This document shows positions 1 to 7,890 of a DNA stretch of 64,000 nucleotides, one piece after another. Both the position numbers and the translations under genes were made by a program. The DNA is from Luteimonas deserti. GTDB taxonomy: Bacteria > Pseudomonadota > Gammaproteobacteria > Xanthomonadales > Xanthomonadaceae. Within the stretch, counting starts at the first letter, position 1; the number at the start of each line of letters is the position of its first letter. The stretch lies in NCBI RefSeq assembly GCF_013425765.1, contig NZ_JACCJZ010000013.1, positions 372,001-436,000 of the forward strand, written 5' to 3'. The notes beneath the pieces were generated by a model. The model did not search any database and was not told the origin of the DNA. It was given only the letters and a program-made list of their open reading frames with translations.

Positions 1-330
1 TTCCACGTGAACTGGTTCCGGAAGGACGAGCGCGGCGCTTTCCTGTGGCCCGGGTTTGGCGAAAACCTGCGCGTGCTCGAATGGATCATCGGACGCGTGC
101 AGCGCACGGCAGAGGCCATCGAGTCGCCGATGGGGCTGCTCCCCGCAGACGGTGCGCTGCGCCTGGATGGCCTGGACATGTCCGCTTGGGATGAGCGCCG
201 GTTGATCGCAATCGACTCGGAAGACTGGGCCGCGGAGGTTCACTCGATCCAATCGTTCTTCGCGTCGCTCGGCGACCGCGTTCCACCTCAGCTCAAGAAT
301 CAACTTCCGCCGGACCACAACGCAGGCTGA
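1..330 (+). CDS. pckG: Phosphoenolpyruvate carboxykinase (GTP), C-terminal fragment
   Basis: This is the 3' end of a gene whose beginning lies outside the window; the frame is already open at base 1 and reads FHVNWFRKDERG before the first in-window GTG at base 7. The block NWFRKDERGAFLWPGFGEN, followed by RVLEWIIGR, is the conserved C-terminal signature of GTP-dependent PEP carboxykinase, the cytosolic enzyme that converts oxaloacetate and GTP to PEP, GDP and CO2 as the first step of gluconeogenesis. About 109 of roughly 600 residues are present, so active-site motifs cannot be checked here. The stop is TGA at 328-330. Identification rests on established family similarity. Confidence 0.9.
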   Translation, partial: FHVNWFRKDERGAFLWPGFGENLRVLEWIIGRVQRTAEAIESPMGLLPADGALRLDGLDMSAWDERRLIAIDSEDWAAEVHSIQSFFASLGDRVPPQLKNQLPPDHNAG

Positions 331-772
331 TAGTCAGCGCAGTGGCTCTCGACTCGACAGGTGGCCTCCGGGCGCCTCGGCATCTTCGGGTGCACATGCT
401 GGGTGTGCCTACCGGCAAGCGTGGCTGTTTCGAGACGGCCGTTCGCGAAGGACGGCGGGAGCAATGCCATGCCAGCGTCGTAGCCTGCGACCCAACGAGA
501 CGCGCGCCTGGGCAGAACCGCTCGATCTGAGTCCCGATGCTGGGCCTATGCACCCCGGCTGCGGCACGCATCGGGCGGGTCTGCACCCTGAGCGATCAAT
601 GCCACCTGTGCTTCGAAACTGCCGCGCAGGCGTTTCGTGCTGGAAGACGCAACCATCCCCGCACACAAATTTCCTTCGATCCGAGCCGGCTTGTCGCCAC
701 AAAAAACAACGGCTCCGTGAGGAGCCGTTGTCGGGTGTTACCCAGCATCTATCCGAGTCAGAAGCGACCGAC
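331..772. other. Intergenic region between convergent pckG and TonB receptor
   Basis: This 442-base stretch separates two convergent genes. Open frames exist on both strands but are arginine- and proline-rich and resemble nothing known. The only structure I can support is the receptor's terminator near its right end. I see no hairpin with a T-run that would serve pckG. Confidence 0.6.
701..731 (-). terminator. Intrinsic terminator of the TonB receptor gene
   Basis: An 11-bp perfect inverted repeat, ACAACGGCTCC (706-716) and GGAGCCGTTGT (721-731), encloses a 4-base loop. Read on the minus strand the stem is followed at once by a run of T (complement of the A-run 701-706). It lies 41 bases beyond the receptor stop codon, the textbook arrangement of a Rho-independent terminator. 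Confidence 0.9.
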
Positions 773-3730
773 TCAGAACGACTGCTGGTAATTCATGTAC
801 AGGAAGCGACCCGGGATCAGGTACTGCGCGTCGAACGTGTTCGCGAACGCGTTGGACGACAGCGGCGGATCCTTGTCGAACACATTGCGGACACCCGCGG
901 TGATCCGGCCGTTCCAAGGCGTCTTCCAGCCCGCCTGGACGTGCGTGTAGGTGGTGCCGCCCAGGTAGTTCGTGGGCGTATTGCGTGCAACGCCGATGAC
1001 ATCGCTCGAACCCGGAACGAACTCATACTGGTCCACGATGCGGTTCGGATCCGAGCAGAGGTTGACCAGATCCAGGTACTGCGGATCCACCGCGCCCAAA
1101 GCAATTGCCGTGTTGCGGAAGTTGGTGCAGCTCTCACGGACCCGGCTGCGGTACTCCAACGTGACCGACGCATTGAAATCCGCATACTGCCAGGTCGTGG
1201 TCAGGTTTGAGCGCAGACGGTGACGCGGAGCACCGATCGAGGAGCCGCTGGCAACCTGACCCACGGTGTTGCCGGACGAGATGCGACCATCACCATTGAG
1301 CGAACCGCGCGACGGTTGTCCAACATCGCCGTAGTACGTGACGTAGGTATTGTCCAGACGAAGCTGGAACTGGCCGAAGTCTGCCGTTTCAAAGCGATAG
1401 GCTGCGCCAAAATCGAAGCCCTCCGTTTCGAGTCCACCGATGAAGTTGTTGTTCTGGGCCTGGATTGCCGAGACTTCGCCCGGATTTCCGTTCACGGCGC
1501 CTGCGGTGTCACGCGTGATCAGTGCGCAGCTCTGCTGGTTGAGCTGCAGATAGCACTCATTGAGGATCGTCTGAGCTGCAAGTGAGCTGATTTGGTTGCG
1601 GATAGTGATGTTGTACCAGTCGACGTAGGTGTCGAGTCCGGTGAGCCACCCAGGCGAGTAGACCAGGCCCAGCGTCTTCGAAACGGAGGTCTCCGGCTGG
1701 AGCTCGGGATTACCGCCGGTTGTGGCGTACGTCTGACCAAGCTGGGAGACATAGCCGACCGGTGTGCCCATCGCACGGCATTGCGCACGCGTCGCGGCAC
1801 TGTTCCGGAACGTCGTGTTGGCCGCCGTGTCACTGCACGGGTCCTGGAACGCGGGGCGGCCCGTTGCGGAACCCTGGAACAATTCCGAGACCGAGGGAGC
1901 GCGGAAGCCTTCGCCCCACGAGCCGCGGACCATCAGGTCGTCAACAACCTGCCAGCGCAGGCTGACCTTGGGATTGGTGGTGTCACCGAAAGTCGAATAA
2001 TCCGAATAACGCGCGGCCAGCGACAGTTCGAGGGACTTCGCCAGAAACACCTCGGACAGCAGGGGCACCTGCAGCTCGAGATAGGCTTCGTCCACGCTGT
2101 AGCTGCCACGGGTCGGCAGGAACGGGTTGTCGCCCAGCACGAGGCCCGCAGCGGTCAGCGGATCAGGCTCGCTCGAACCGAATTCCTTGCGGTGTTCAAG
2201 GCCGAATGCGAAGGCCAGCATGCCTGCGGGCAACTGGAACACTTCACCGCTCAGATTGGCGGTCATCGACTCCAGCGTCGACTTCTGCACGTTCTTGGGG
2301 TTGACCGCAATCCAGTCGTACATCTCCTGGGTGAATCCGGCGGGGCCGCCCATCACGTTCATCGGCACGCAGCCGGCGATGATCGCGGTCGGCGTGCCGC
2401 AACGTGCCACGCCCGTGCTGTCGATGAACGACGGGCCGGTGGCCTGATTCACGCGCGTCGAGAAGTAGAAACCGTTCTTCGGCTGCAGCTGCTTGTTTTC
2501 GGCGTAGGAGTATCCGATATCCCAGTTGAAGTACCGGTCGCCCACGTCAAAGAAGCCGTCGAGTGCGGCGCTGAAGCGCCACGTGTCCTGTTCCTGGCCG
2601 AACACACGCGGGAAGTTCGTCGGCCGGAAGGAACCGCCGGTAATGTTCGTGCCGAACGGGTTATAGATGCTGGACGCCGAGATCGTCAGCGGTGAGAGCG
2701 GTTGGGCTGCCAGCTGCGCCTCGCCGGTCCGGTTGGTGTAGAAGACGTCGGTGCTGAAGCGGACCGCGTCATGAAGCTGGTAGCTCGCTTGGCCGAAAAC
2801 CGCATAGGTCTTCTGCGGCTGCACCAGATAGTTGTCCGGCGCGAAGTTGTAGCCATCGGTGAGGAAGTTGTAGTTGCGGAAATCGCTTTGCGTCGCCGCA
2901 GTACAGACCTGTCCCGGCACGCAACCCGGACGCGAAGGATCGAGAATGATGTTTCGACCGGAAACGGTGAAATTGCCATACGGGCCAGTGGGGCTTGCAC
3001 GACCGGGCGAGGATACGGTGGCCGGAAAACCGAACAGCGGCACGGCGGAGATTTCGCGGTCGCCAGCGGAGATCGCGTCCTGCTTGTTATAGGACAAGCT
3101 CAGCAGGCCGGAGAAACGCTCGCTGGATCCCCCGAGGGTCAGATCGTACGACTCGCGCGCGCCGTCGCCCTGCGAATACTGGCCGTAGTTGGCGTTGAAC
3201 TGCGCGCCGTCGAAGTCGCGGCGGGTCTGGATGTTGACAACGCCGCAGATGGCGTCGGAGCCGTAGAGCGCCGAAGCGCCGTCCTTCAGGACCTCGACGC
3301 GCTCGACCGCGGCGAACGGGATGGAATTCAGGTCGACCGAGCCGCTCAGTCCATTGTCGCTCACCCAGCGGCGGCCGTTGACGAGAACCAGGGTGCGGTT
3401 CGATGCGCAGTTGCGCAGATTGACGCTCGAGTTGCCGCTGGTGTTGCCGTTGTTGGTGTTGAGGCTCAACGACGGGCCGTTCGCGCTGATCTCACGCAGC
3501 ACGTCAGCAACCTGGGTCAGACCGGTTGCTTCGAGTTCCTGGCGGGTGATCGAGAGGACCGGCAGGGCGGCCTCGGCTTCGGAGCGCTGGATGCGCGAGC
3601 CGAGAACCTCGACGCGATCGAGCGTCTGGGCTTCCTGCGCGCTGGCAATGCCAGTGCCCGCGAGTGTGGTAGCGCCCGCTACGAGCGCGAACGTGATCGC
3701 GTCGCGGAGCTTGTTGGTCTTCAAAGTCAT
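773..3730 (-). CDS. TonB-dependent outer-membrane receptor
   Basis: A 985-residue outer-membrane receptor of the large TonB-dependent class that imports scarce nutrients at the expense of the proton motive force. Residues 1-31 form a signal peptide ending ASA-Q. Residues 36-46 (TLDRVEVLGSR) are TonB-box-like, followed by a plug domain (around 55-170) with NRTLVLVNGRRWV. The rest is a 22-strand-type barrel ending in aromatic phenylalanine (YMNYQQSF), the outer-membrane assembly signal. I chose ATG 3730 over the longer frame to 3811 because it places the signal peptide at the N-terminus and is preceded by a GGAGAGAGAGAG ribosome site. The ligand cannot be read from sequence; many xanthomonad members of this type accompany peptide or carbohydrate uptake. 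Confidence 0.93.
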   Translation of the reverse strand: MTLKTNKLRDAITFALVAGATTLAGTGIASAQEAQTLDRVEVLGSRIQRSEAEAALPVLSITRQELEATGLTQVADVLREISANGPSLSLNTNNGNTSGNSSVNLRNCASNRTLVLVNGRRWVSDNGLSGSVDLNSIPFAAVERVEVLKDGASALYGSDAICGVVNIQTRRDFDGAQFNANYGQYSQGDGARESYDLTLGGSSERFSGLLSLSYNKQDAISAGDREISAVPLFGFPATVSSPGRASPTGPYGNFTVSGRNIILDPSRPGCVPGQVCTAATQSDFRNYNFLTDGYNFAPDNYLVQPQKTYAVFGQASYQLHDAVRFSTDVFYTNRTGEAQLAAQPLSPLTISASSIYNPFGTNITGGSFRPTNFPRVFGQEQDTWRFSAALDGFFDVGDRYFNWDIGYSYAENKQLQPKNGFYFSTRVNQATGPSFIDSTGVARCGTPTAIIAGCVPMNVMGGPAGFTQEMYDWIAVNPKNVQKSTLESMTANLSGEVFQLPAGMLAFAFGLEHRKEFGSSEPDPLTAAGLVLGDNPFLPTRGSYSVDEAYLELQVPLLSEVFLAKSLELSLAARYSDYSTFGDTTNPKVSLRWQVVDDLMVRGSWGEGFRAPSVSELFQGSATGRPAFQDPCSDTAANTTFRNSAATRAQCRAMGTPVGYVSQLGQTYATTGGNPELQPETSVSKTLGLVYSPGWLTGLDTYVDWYNITIRNQISSLAAQTILNECYLQLNQQSCALITRDTAGAVNGNPGEVSAIQAQNNNFIGGLETEGFDFGAAYRFETADFGQFQLRLDNTYVTYYGDVGQPSRGSLNGDGRISSGNTVGQVASGSSIGAPRHRLRSNLTTTWQYADFNASVTLEYRSRVRESCTNFRNTAIALGAVDPQYLDLVNLCSDPNRIVDQYEFVPGSSDVIGVARNTPTNYLGGTTYTHVQAGWKTPWNGRITAGVRNVFDKDPPLSSNAFANTFDAQYLIPGRFLYMNYQQSF

Positions 3731-4199
3731 TTCTCTCTCTCTCCAAGGAAGTCTTGGGATATCCCCATGTTTGCCTGCGAGTGCCGTCAAGCGAGACGCC
3801 AGATCCAGCAAGCTGTCCCGATACTAGTCCGGGAAAGAAAGAAATTAAAGTGGCGTTAACAAAAAAGATGTTTTTTGTGAGTTGTGCGCTGCAGCGTCAC
3901 TTCGCAGTCTCGGCGGGGCGCGAGACTCAGATGGTTTTTGACGAAAGAGGGCTGCTACGCAGCTTGTGTCAGGTTCACGAGTTGCGCAGAGCAGCGTCTG
4001 CGAGGTGTGTATCGGACCCGTATTCGGACAAAGCAACGGCAGCATCTATGCCGCCGTACGAGCGGCAGCCGTCTTCAGTACATCGCGTCGAGAACCAGCC
4101 GCGCCCCAGCACGCTCGAGAGTATGCGCAACGGCGGCGCACGCGAGCGACGTCGGGCGGAATGCTGCTTCAGCCCAAACCGGCGAAGCGCGGTTGGACC
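3731..4199. other. Upstream region of the TonB receptor, with AT-rich palindrome
   Basis: This non-coding region separates the receptor gene from the upstream gene on the same strand. On the minus strand it carries a GA-rich ribosome site directly before ATG 3730, a possible -10 (TAGTAT, complement of about 3823-3828) and an AT-rich patch around 3841-3880 that stands out from the GC-rich surroundings. The remainder (about 3880-4199) shows no convincing gene or RNA. Confidence 0.55.
3859..3878. promoter_or_regulatory. Perfect AT-rich inverted repeat upstream of TonB receptor
   Basis: ACAAAAAA (3859-3866) and TTTTTTGT (3871-3878) form an exact 8-bp inverted repeat around GATG. It lies 129 bases upstream of the receptor start, within the only strongly AT-rich stretch of the region. 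It could be an operator or upstream activator site. It is unlikely to be a terminator for the upstream gene, which ends over 300 bases away. Function is inferred from position only. Confidence 0.4.
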
Positions 4200-5054
4200 T
4201 CAGAGGTCCTGCTGGTACCGGATATACGGCACGGCACCCTCGTCCTCGGTGGCCTCGGCCATCTTCGAAAACGGATTGCGGCCCCGGGTGACCACGTTGT
4301 CGGCGCCCACTGTGAGCTGGCCGCTCCAGGGGGTGCGCCAGCTGACGCCCAGGCCGAGGCCTTCCCATTTGGGCAGGCCGGGGGTGTCGACCACCTGGCC
4401 GACGATGCTGGCGCTGAAGCGGCCGACGCCGCCGCCGACGCTAAGGCTGCGGCTGCTCCACTGGTCGTTCAATGTGGCAGGGGCCGCGGCCGAGGGAATC
4501 AGCGTCGCCTTGGCCAGCGTGCCGGCAAGGGAGACGTAGGCATCGTCACCGATGTTCTTCTGCGCGAAGACGGTGAGGTCGCGAACATCGACCGTGCCGC
4601 CGGACACGACACGGGCCGGTGTCACGAGTGCGGGCACCGTGTCGCGGCCTCCGCCGAGCGAAAGACCCGCAGTGCCGCCCGGTCGGGTGAAGGCGGCGGA
4701 CGCGCCGGCCCGACGGCCCGGCACGGGGGACGCGCCGCCGAGCGACGCGAGCTGGCAATTGCGGGCGAGGCTGGCCACCGCGCCGTTGAAACTGCTGCCA
4801 GGGCTGCAGAGCAACGCGAGCGAACGCCCGGCCTCGAGGCCGAACGCGGCATCGAACTGGGTTTCACCGAAGCGCCAGCGCCCGCTCGCAGGCGTCGCCG
4901 CGGCCGGCTCCAGAACCAGGAACGCTTCGACTTTGCCCGACGAATCCAGCACCGGCAGTACCGTCTGGCTCCGCTTGTCCTGCGCATGCGCGCCCGCCAC
5001 CACGGCGAGCGCGAGCGACGAGGCGAGAAGCAGGCGGGACACGAAGCGATGCAT
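4200..5054 (-). CDS. Exported beta-rich protein with TonB-receptor-like C-terminus
   Basis: A 284-residue hypothetical protein. Residues 1-24 form a signal peptide (MHRFVSRLLLASSLALAVVA, then GAHA). The body is rich in alternating beta-type segments and glycine. Its last 60 or so residues contain W.TPWSGQLTVGADNVVTRGRNPF and end IRYQQDL, closely recalling the TPWNGRITAGVRNVF and MNYQQSF end of the neighbouring TonB receptor. That suggests an outer-membrane beta-barrel, or a protein that copies the receptor's final strands. It lies between hslO and the receptor on the same strand. ATG 5054 is preferred because it begins the signal peptide; an upstream in-frame ATG would bury it. Molecular function is unknown. 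Confidence 0.75.
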   Translation of the reverse strand: MHRFVSRLLLASSLALAVVAGAHAQDKRSQTVLPVLDSSGKVEAFLVLEPAAATPASGRWRFGETQFDAAFGLEAGRSLALLCSPGSSFNGAVASLARNCQLASLGGASPVPGRRAGASAAFTRPGGTAGLSLGGGRDTVPALVTPARVVSGGTVDVRDLTVFAQKNIGDDAYVSLAGTLAKATLIPSAAAPATLNDQWSSRSLSVGGGVGRFSASIVGQVVDTPGLPKWEGLGLGVSWRTPWSGQLTVGADNVVTRGRNPFSKMAEATEDEGAVPYIRYQQDL

Positions 5055-5111
5055 GGCCGATGGGACCGGATCCTGGACCGGGAAGTTCCCCAGTCTCGAA
5101 GGCACGACTCT

Positions 5112-5140
5112 AGGATATTTATATTTATTTAACAATCCTG
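5112..5140 (-). promoter_or_regulatory. AT-rich promoter-like segment before the beta-rich protein
   Basis: An island of A/T (minus-strand TTGTTAAATAAATATAAAT) sits about 60-85 bases upstream of ATG 5054 in otherwise GC-rich DNA. Several -10-like hexamers (TATAAA, AAATAT) occur with a TTGCAG about 15-17 bases upstream. The exact start site cannot be fixed by reading. Confidence 0.4.
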
Positions 5141-5161
5141 CAAACGTGTCGTCTTGCAAGG

Positions 5162-6067
5162 TCATTGCATACGTCGAGGGGGCTCCACCGCGTCCGCCGC
5201 CGCGCGCAAGGCGGTTTCGACCTCGTCGGGGCTGAAAGTGTAGCCACGGCCACAGAATTCGCATGTCACACCGACCTCTCCGTCGACGATCGACGCCCGG
5301 GCCTCCTCGGGCCCCAACGAGACCAGCATCGCTTCGACGCGCTCCCTCGAGCAGGAGCACCCGAACGACAACGGCCTCTCCCCGAGCAGCTGCGGGGCAT
5401 CTTCGGAAAACAGACGCCGCAGCAGCGTTTCGACGGGCCATGCAAGCAGTTCGGAGGTGGAGAGGGTGTCAAACAGGGTGCTGACCCGGTTCCAGCCGTC
5501 GGCGTCGCCTTCATCGCCGGGCAGGCGCTGGATCATCAGACCGGCGGCCCGGTCACCGTCCACCGCGAGCAGGACGCGCGTCGGAAGCTGCTCGGATTGC
5601 CGGAAGTAGTCTTCGAACGCGCCGGAGAGCGCATCCGAGTCCAGGCTCACGAGGCCCTGGTAGCGCATCGGGTCACGTCCCTGGGCGGGGTTTTCGACGG
5701 TAATCGCGAGGACCGCGTCCTCGCCGAGGTCGCGCAGGTCGCGCGACATGGTCGCGACGGCCGCCGGGTCGAAGCGCGCGATGCCGCGGATCGTGCCCGC
5801 AGCGGTGCACTCCGCGAACAGCGTGCGCAGGGCACCGCTGGCGCGCAGTTGCACCGACAGGCGCCCGTCCACCTTGGCGTGGCCGGTGAACAGCGCCGCC
5901 GCCGCGCACGCCTCGCCGAGGAGTTCCTCGATCGGCGCCGGATACATGCTGTGCGCTCGGACGTCGCGCCATGCGTCGGTGAGATGCACGCGGACACCGC
6001 GTACGCCGGCATGCGACAGAAGGAAGCGGGACAGGCGGTCGGTGTCCGGCGCGGCGGCTTGGGTCAT
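5162..6067 (-). CDS. hslO: Hsp33 redox-regulated chaperone
   Basis: A 301-residue Hsp33, the cytosolic holdase switched on by oxidative unfolding. The N-terminal dimerising chaperone domain covers about residues 1-235. The C-terminal redox switch contains the four zinc cysteines as CSC (in FGCSCSRERVE) and CEFC (in VTCEFCGRGYTF), the CxC...CxxC arrangement of the family. The stop is followed by about 107 bases to the next minus-strand gene. It is divergent from mtgA, sharing the 57-base region 6068-6124. Confidence 0.95.
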   Translation of the reverse strand: MTQAAAPDTDRLSRFLLSHAGVRGVRVHLTDAWRDVRAHSMYPAPIEELLGEACAAAALFTGHAKVDGRLSVQLRASGALRTLFAECTAAGTIRGIARFDPAAVATMSRDLRDLGEDAVLAITVENPAQGRDPMRYQGLVSLDSDALSGAFEDYFRQSEQLPTRVLLAVDGDRAAGLMIQRLPGDEGDADGWNRVSTLFDTLSTSELLAWPVETLLRRLFSEDAPQLLGERPLSFGCSCSRERVEAMLVSLGPEEARASIVDGEVGVTCEFCGRGYTFSPDEVETALRAAADAVEPPRRMQ

Positions 6068-6088
6068 GGCGTCAGGCTCTGGAAATGA

Positions 6089-6117
6089 TTGGCGTCACCG
6101 GGGCCGCCCGATAGAGT
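6089..6117 (+). promoter_or_regulatory. Predicted promoter of mtgA (leaderless)
   Basis: TTGGCG (6089-6094) and TAGAGT (6112-6117) are separated by 17 bases. The start codon of mtgA begins at 6125, 7 bases after the -10, so transcription would begin at or next to the A of ATG. No Shine-Dalgarno sequence precedes the ATG, consistent with a leaderless message. Confidence 0.55.
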
Positions 6118-6124
6118 GGCCGCC

Positions 6125-6886
6125 ATGACGCAGCGAGACGATGACGATGGGGGCGCCGGCGCGCGTGCACAAGCGCCGCACGGGCGTCGGCGGGGGCGCT
6201 GGCTGCGTCGCCTGATGTGGCTGCCGGTCGTGCTCGTGGCCGGCTCGGTGCTGCAGGTTCTGGCGTTGAGGGTGATCGATCCGCCGTTCTCGATGTTCAT
6301 GGCGATCCGTCAGATCGAGGCCCGGATGGCGGGCGAGGACGATTTCACCGTGTATTACCAGTGGCGGGATCTGGATCGCATCGCGCCGGCGCTCGCCGTC
6401 TCGGTGATCGCGGCCGAGGACCAGAACTTCGCGCGGCACCGGGGATTCGACCTCGATGCGATCGAGCAGGCGCGCGCCCACAACGCACGCGGTGGCGCGA
6501 CCCGCGGCGCGAGCACGATCAGTCAGCAGACCGCCAAGAACCTCTTCCTGTGGGGCGGCCGCAGCTGGCTCCGCAAGGGGATGGAAGCCTGGTACACGCT
6601 GCTGATCGAATGGTTGTGGCCGAAAACGCGGATTCTCGAGGTCTACGTCAACGTGGCGGAATTCGGCGATGGGGTCTACGGCGCCCAGGCCGCCGCCCGC
6701 CGGTATTTCGGCAAGGATGCGGACGCGCTCACGGCTGCGGAAAGCGCGCGCCTGGCGGCGGTACTGCCGAGCCCGCGCCGTTACAACGCAGCGCGTCCCG
6801 GCCCCTACGTGCAGCGCCGCGCGCAATGGATCCAGCGCAACGCCCGTCAGATCGGCGGGGATGCCTATCTGGAGTCGCTGCGGTGA
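6125..6886 (+). CDS. mtgA: Monofunctional peptidoglycan glycosyltransferase
   Basis: A 253-residue inner-membrane GT51 enzyme that polymerises lipid II into glycan strands without a transpeptidase domain. One transmembrane anchor lies at about residues 24-48 ([19 protein letters not shown]). The GT51 catalytic region follows with [14 protein letters not shown] (catalytic Glu), [16 protein letters not shown] and the [14 protein letters not shown] block. The length fits the family. ATG 6125 is chosen because the earlier TTG at 6089 lies inside the predicted promoter. Its stop overlaps the start of the following glycosyltransferase by 4 bases, indicating translational coupling. Confidence 0.94.
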   Translation: MTQRDDDDGGAGARAQAPHGRRRGRWLRRLMWLPVVLVAGSVLQVLALRVIDPPFSMFMAIRQIEARMAGEDDFTVYYQWRDLDRIAPALAVSVIAAEDQNFARHRGFDLDAIEQARAHNARGGATRGASTISQQTAKNLFLWGGRSWLRKGMEAWYTLLIEWLWPKTRILEVYVNVAEFGDGVYGAQAAARRYFGKDADALTAAESARLAAVLPSPRRYNAARPGPYVQRRAQWIQRNARQIGGDAYLESLR

Positions 6887-7881
6887 CGCGGCCGCGCCTG
6901 ACGATCGTGATCGCGGCGTTCGACGAAGCGCGCGCGTTGCCGCGGTTGCAGCCGCGGCTGGCGGCGGTGCTGGATGGCCTGGACGCGGACGGCATCGATG
7001 CGGGCGTGCTGTATGTGGACGACGGCAGCGGCGATGGCACGTGGGAGGCGATGGAAGTCATCGCAGCGGCCGATGCGCGGGTGTCCCTGCTGCGCCTGTC
7101 GCGGAACTTCGGCAAGGAAGTCGCGCTGACCGCCGGCCTCGACCAGGTGACCGACGGCGCGGCGATGATCCTCGATGCCGACGGCCAGGACCCGCCCGAG
7201 TTGATCCCACAGTTCGTCGCGCGCTGGCGCGAGGGCTACGACGACGTGCACGGCACCCGGGTCAGCCGCGCGGGCGAGAGCTGGGCCAAGAAGGCCACGG
7301 CACACGCGTTCTACCGTGTGATCCAGCGTCTGGCCAAGACGCCTGTGCCGGCCGATACGGGCGACTACAGGTTGTTGTCGCCGCGCGCACTGGACGCCTT
7401 GCGCCAGATACGCGAACGCCACCGGTTCATGAAGGGACTCTTCGGCTGGATCGGGTTCAACCGGATCGCGATCCCCTACGAGCGCCATGCGCGCATCGCC
7501 GGGCGCAGCAAGTTCGGCTTCTGGCGGTTGTGGAACTTCGCCATCGACGGGGTGACGAGTTTCTCCACCGCGCCGCTGCGCCTGGCGACGTACGTCGGGC
7601 TCGCCACGGCCTGCGCCGCATTCGTGTTCGCGCTGTGGGTGGTCGGCAAGGCGATGCTCTACGGCGACGCCGTGGCGGGCTGGCCGACGATGATGGCCGT
7701 CATCCTGTTCCTCGGCAGCGTGCAGCTGGTGGCGCTCGGCGTGATCGGCGAGTACCTCGGGCGCCTGTACGAAGAGTCCAAGCGCCGTCCGCTGTATCTG
7801 GTGCGCGACTGGCGCTCGTCGCGGCATCCGGGCCCGGAGGGACTGCACCAGGAACGCGTGGTGACGGCCGCGCAGGGCTGA
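6883..7881 (+). CDS. Polyprenyl-phosphate glycosyltransferase, GtrB/ArnC type
   Basis: A 332-residue family 2 glycosyltransferase that would load a sugar from a nucleotide donor onto undecaprenyl phosphate. The N-terminal GT-A domain contains [28 protein letters not shown] and [11 protein letters not shown] (metal-binding DxD region). The C-terminal quarter has two transmembrane helices (about 222-245 and 258-285), as in GtrB/YfdH and ArnC. The start is the GTG at 6883 inside the GTGA overlap with mtgA. The sugar and acceptor pathway are not evident; there is no flippase or second transferase beside it. Coupling to mtgA suggests an envelope role. Confidence 0.85.
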   Translation: MTRPRLTIVIAAFDEARALPRLQPRLAAVLDGLDADGIDAGVLYVDDGSGDGTWEAMEVIAAADARVSLLRLSRNFGKEVALTAGLDQVTDGAAMILDADGQDPPELIPQFVARWREGYDDVHGTRVSRAGESWAKKATAHAFYRVIQRLAKTPVPADTGDYRLLSPRALDALRQIRERHRFMKGLFGWIGFNRIAIPYERHARIAGRSKFGFWRLWNFAIDGVTSFSTAPLRLATYVGLATACAAFVFALWVVGKAMLYGDAVAGWPTMMAVILFLGSVQLVALGVIGEYLGRLYEESKRRPLYLVRDWRSSRHPGPEGLHQERVVTAAQG

Positions 7882-7890
7882 GGAGCGCGA

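Noticed and set aside
773-3730. Long open frames on the plus strand opposite the TonB receptor, some over 350 codons
   Set aside because: They are antisense to a gene with clear signal peptide, plug and barrel motifs. High GC content opens frames on the opposite strand, and the translations have no family signature.
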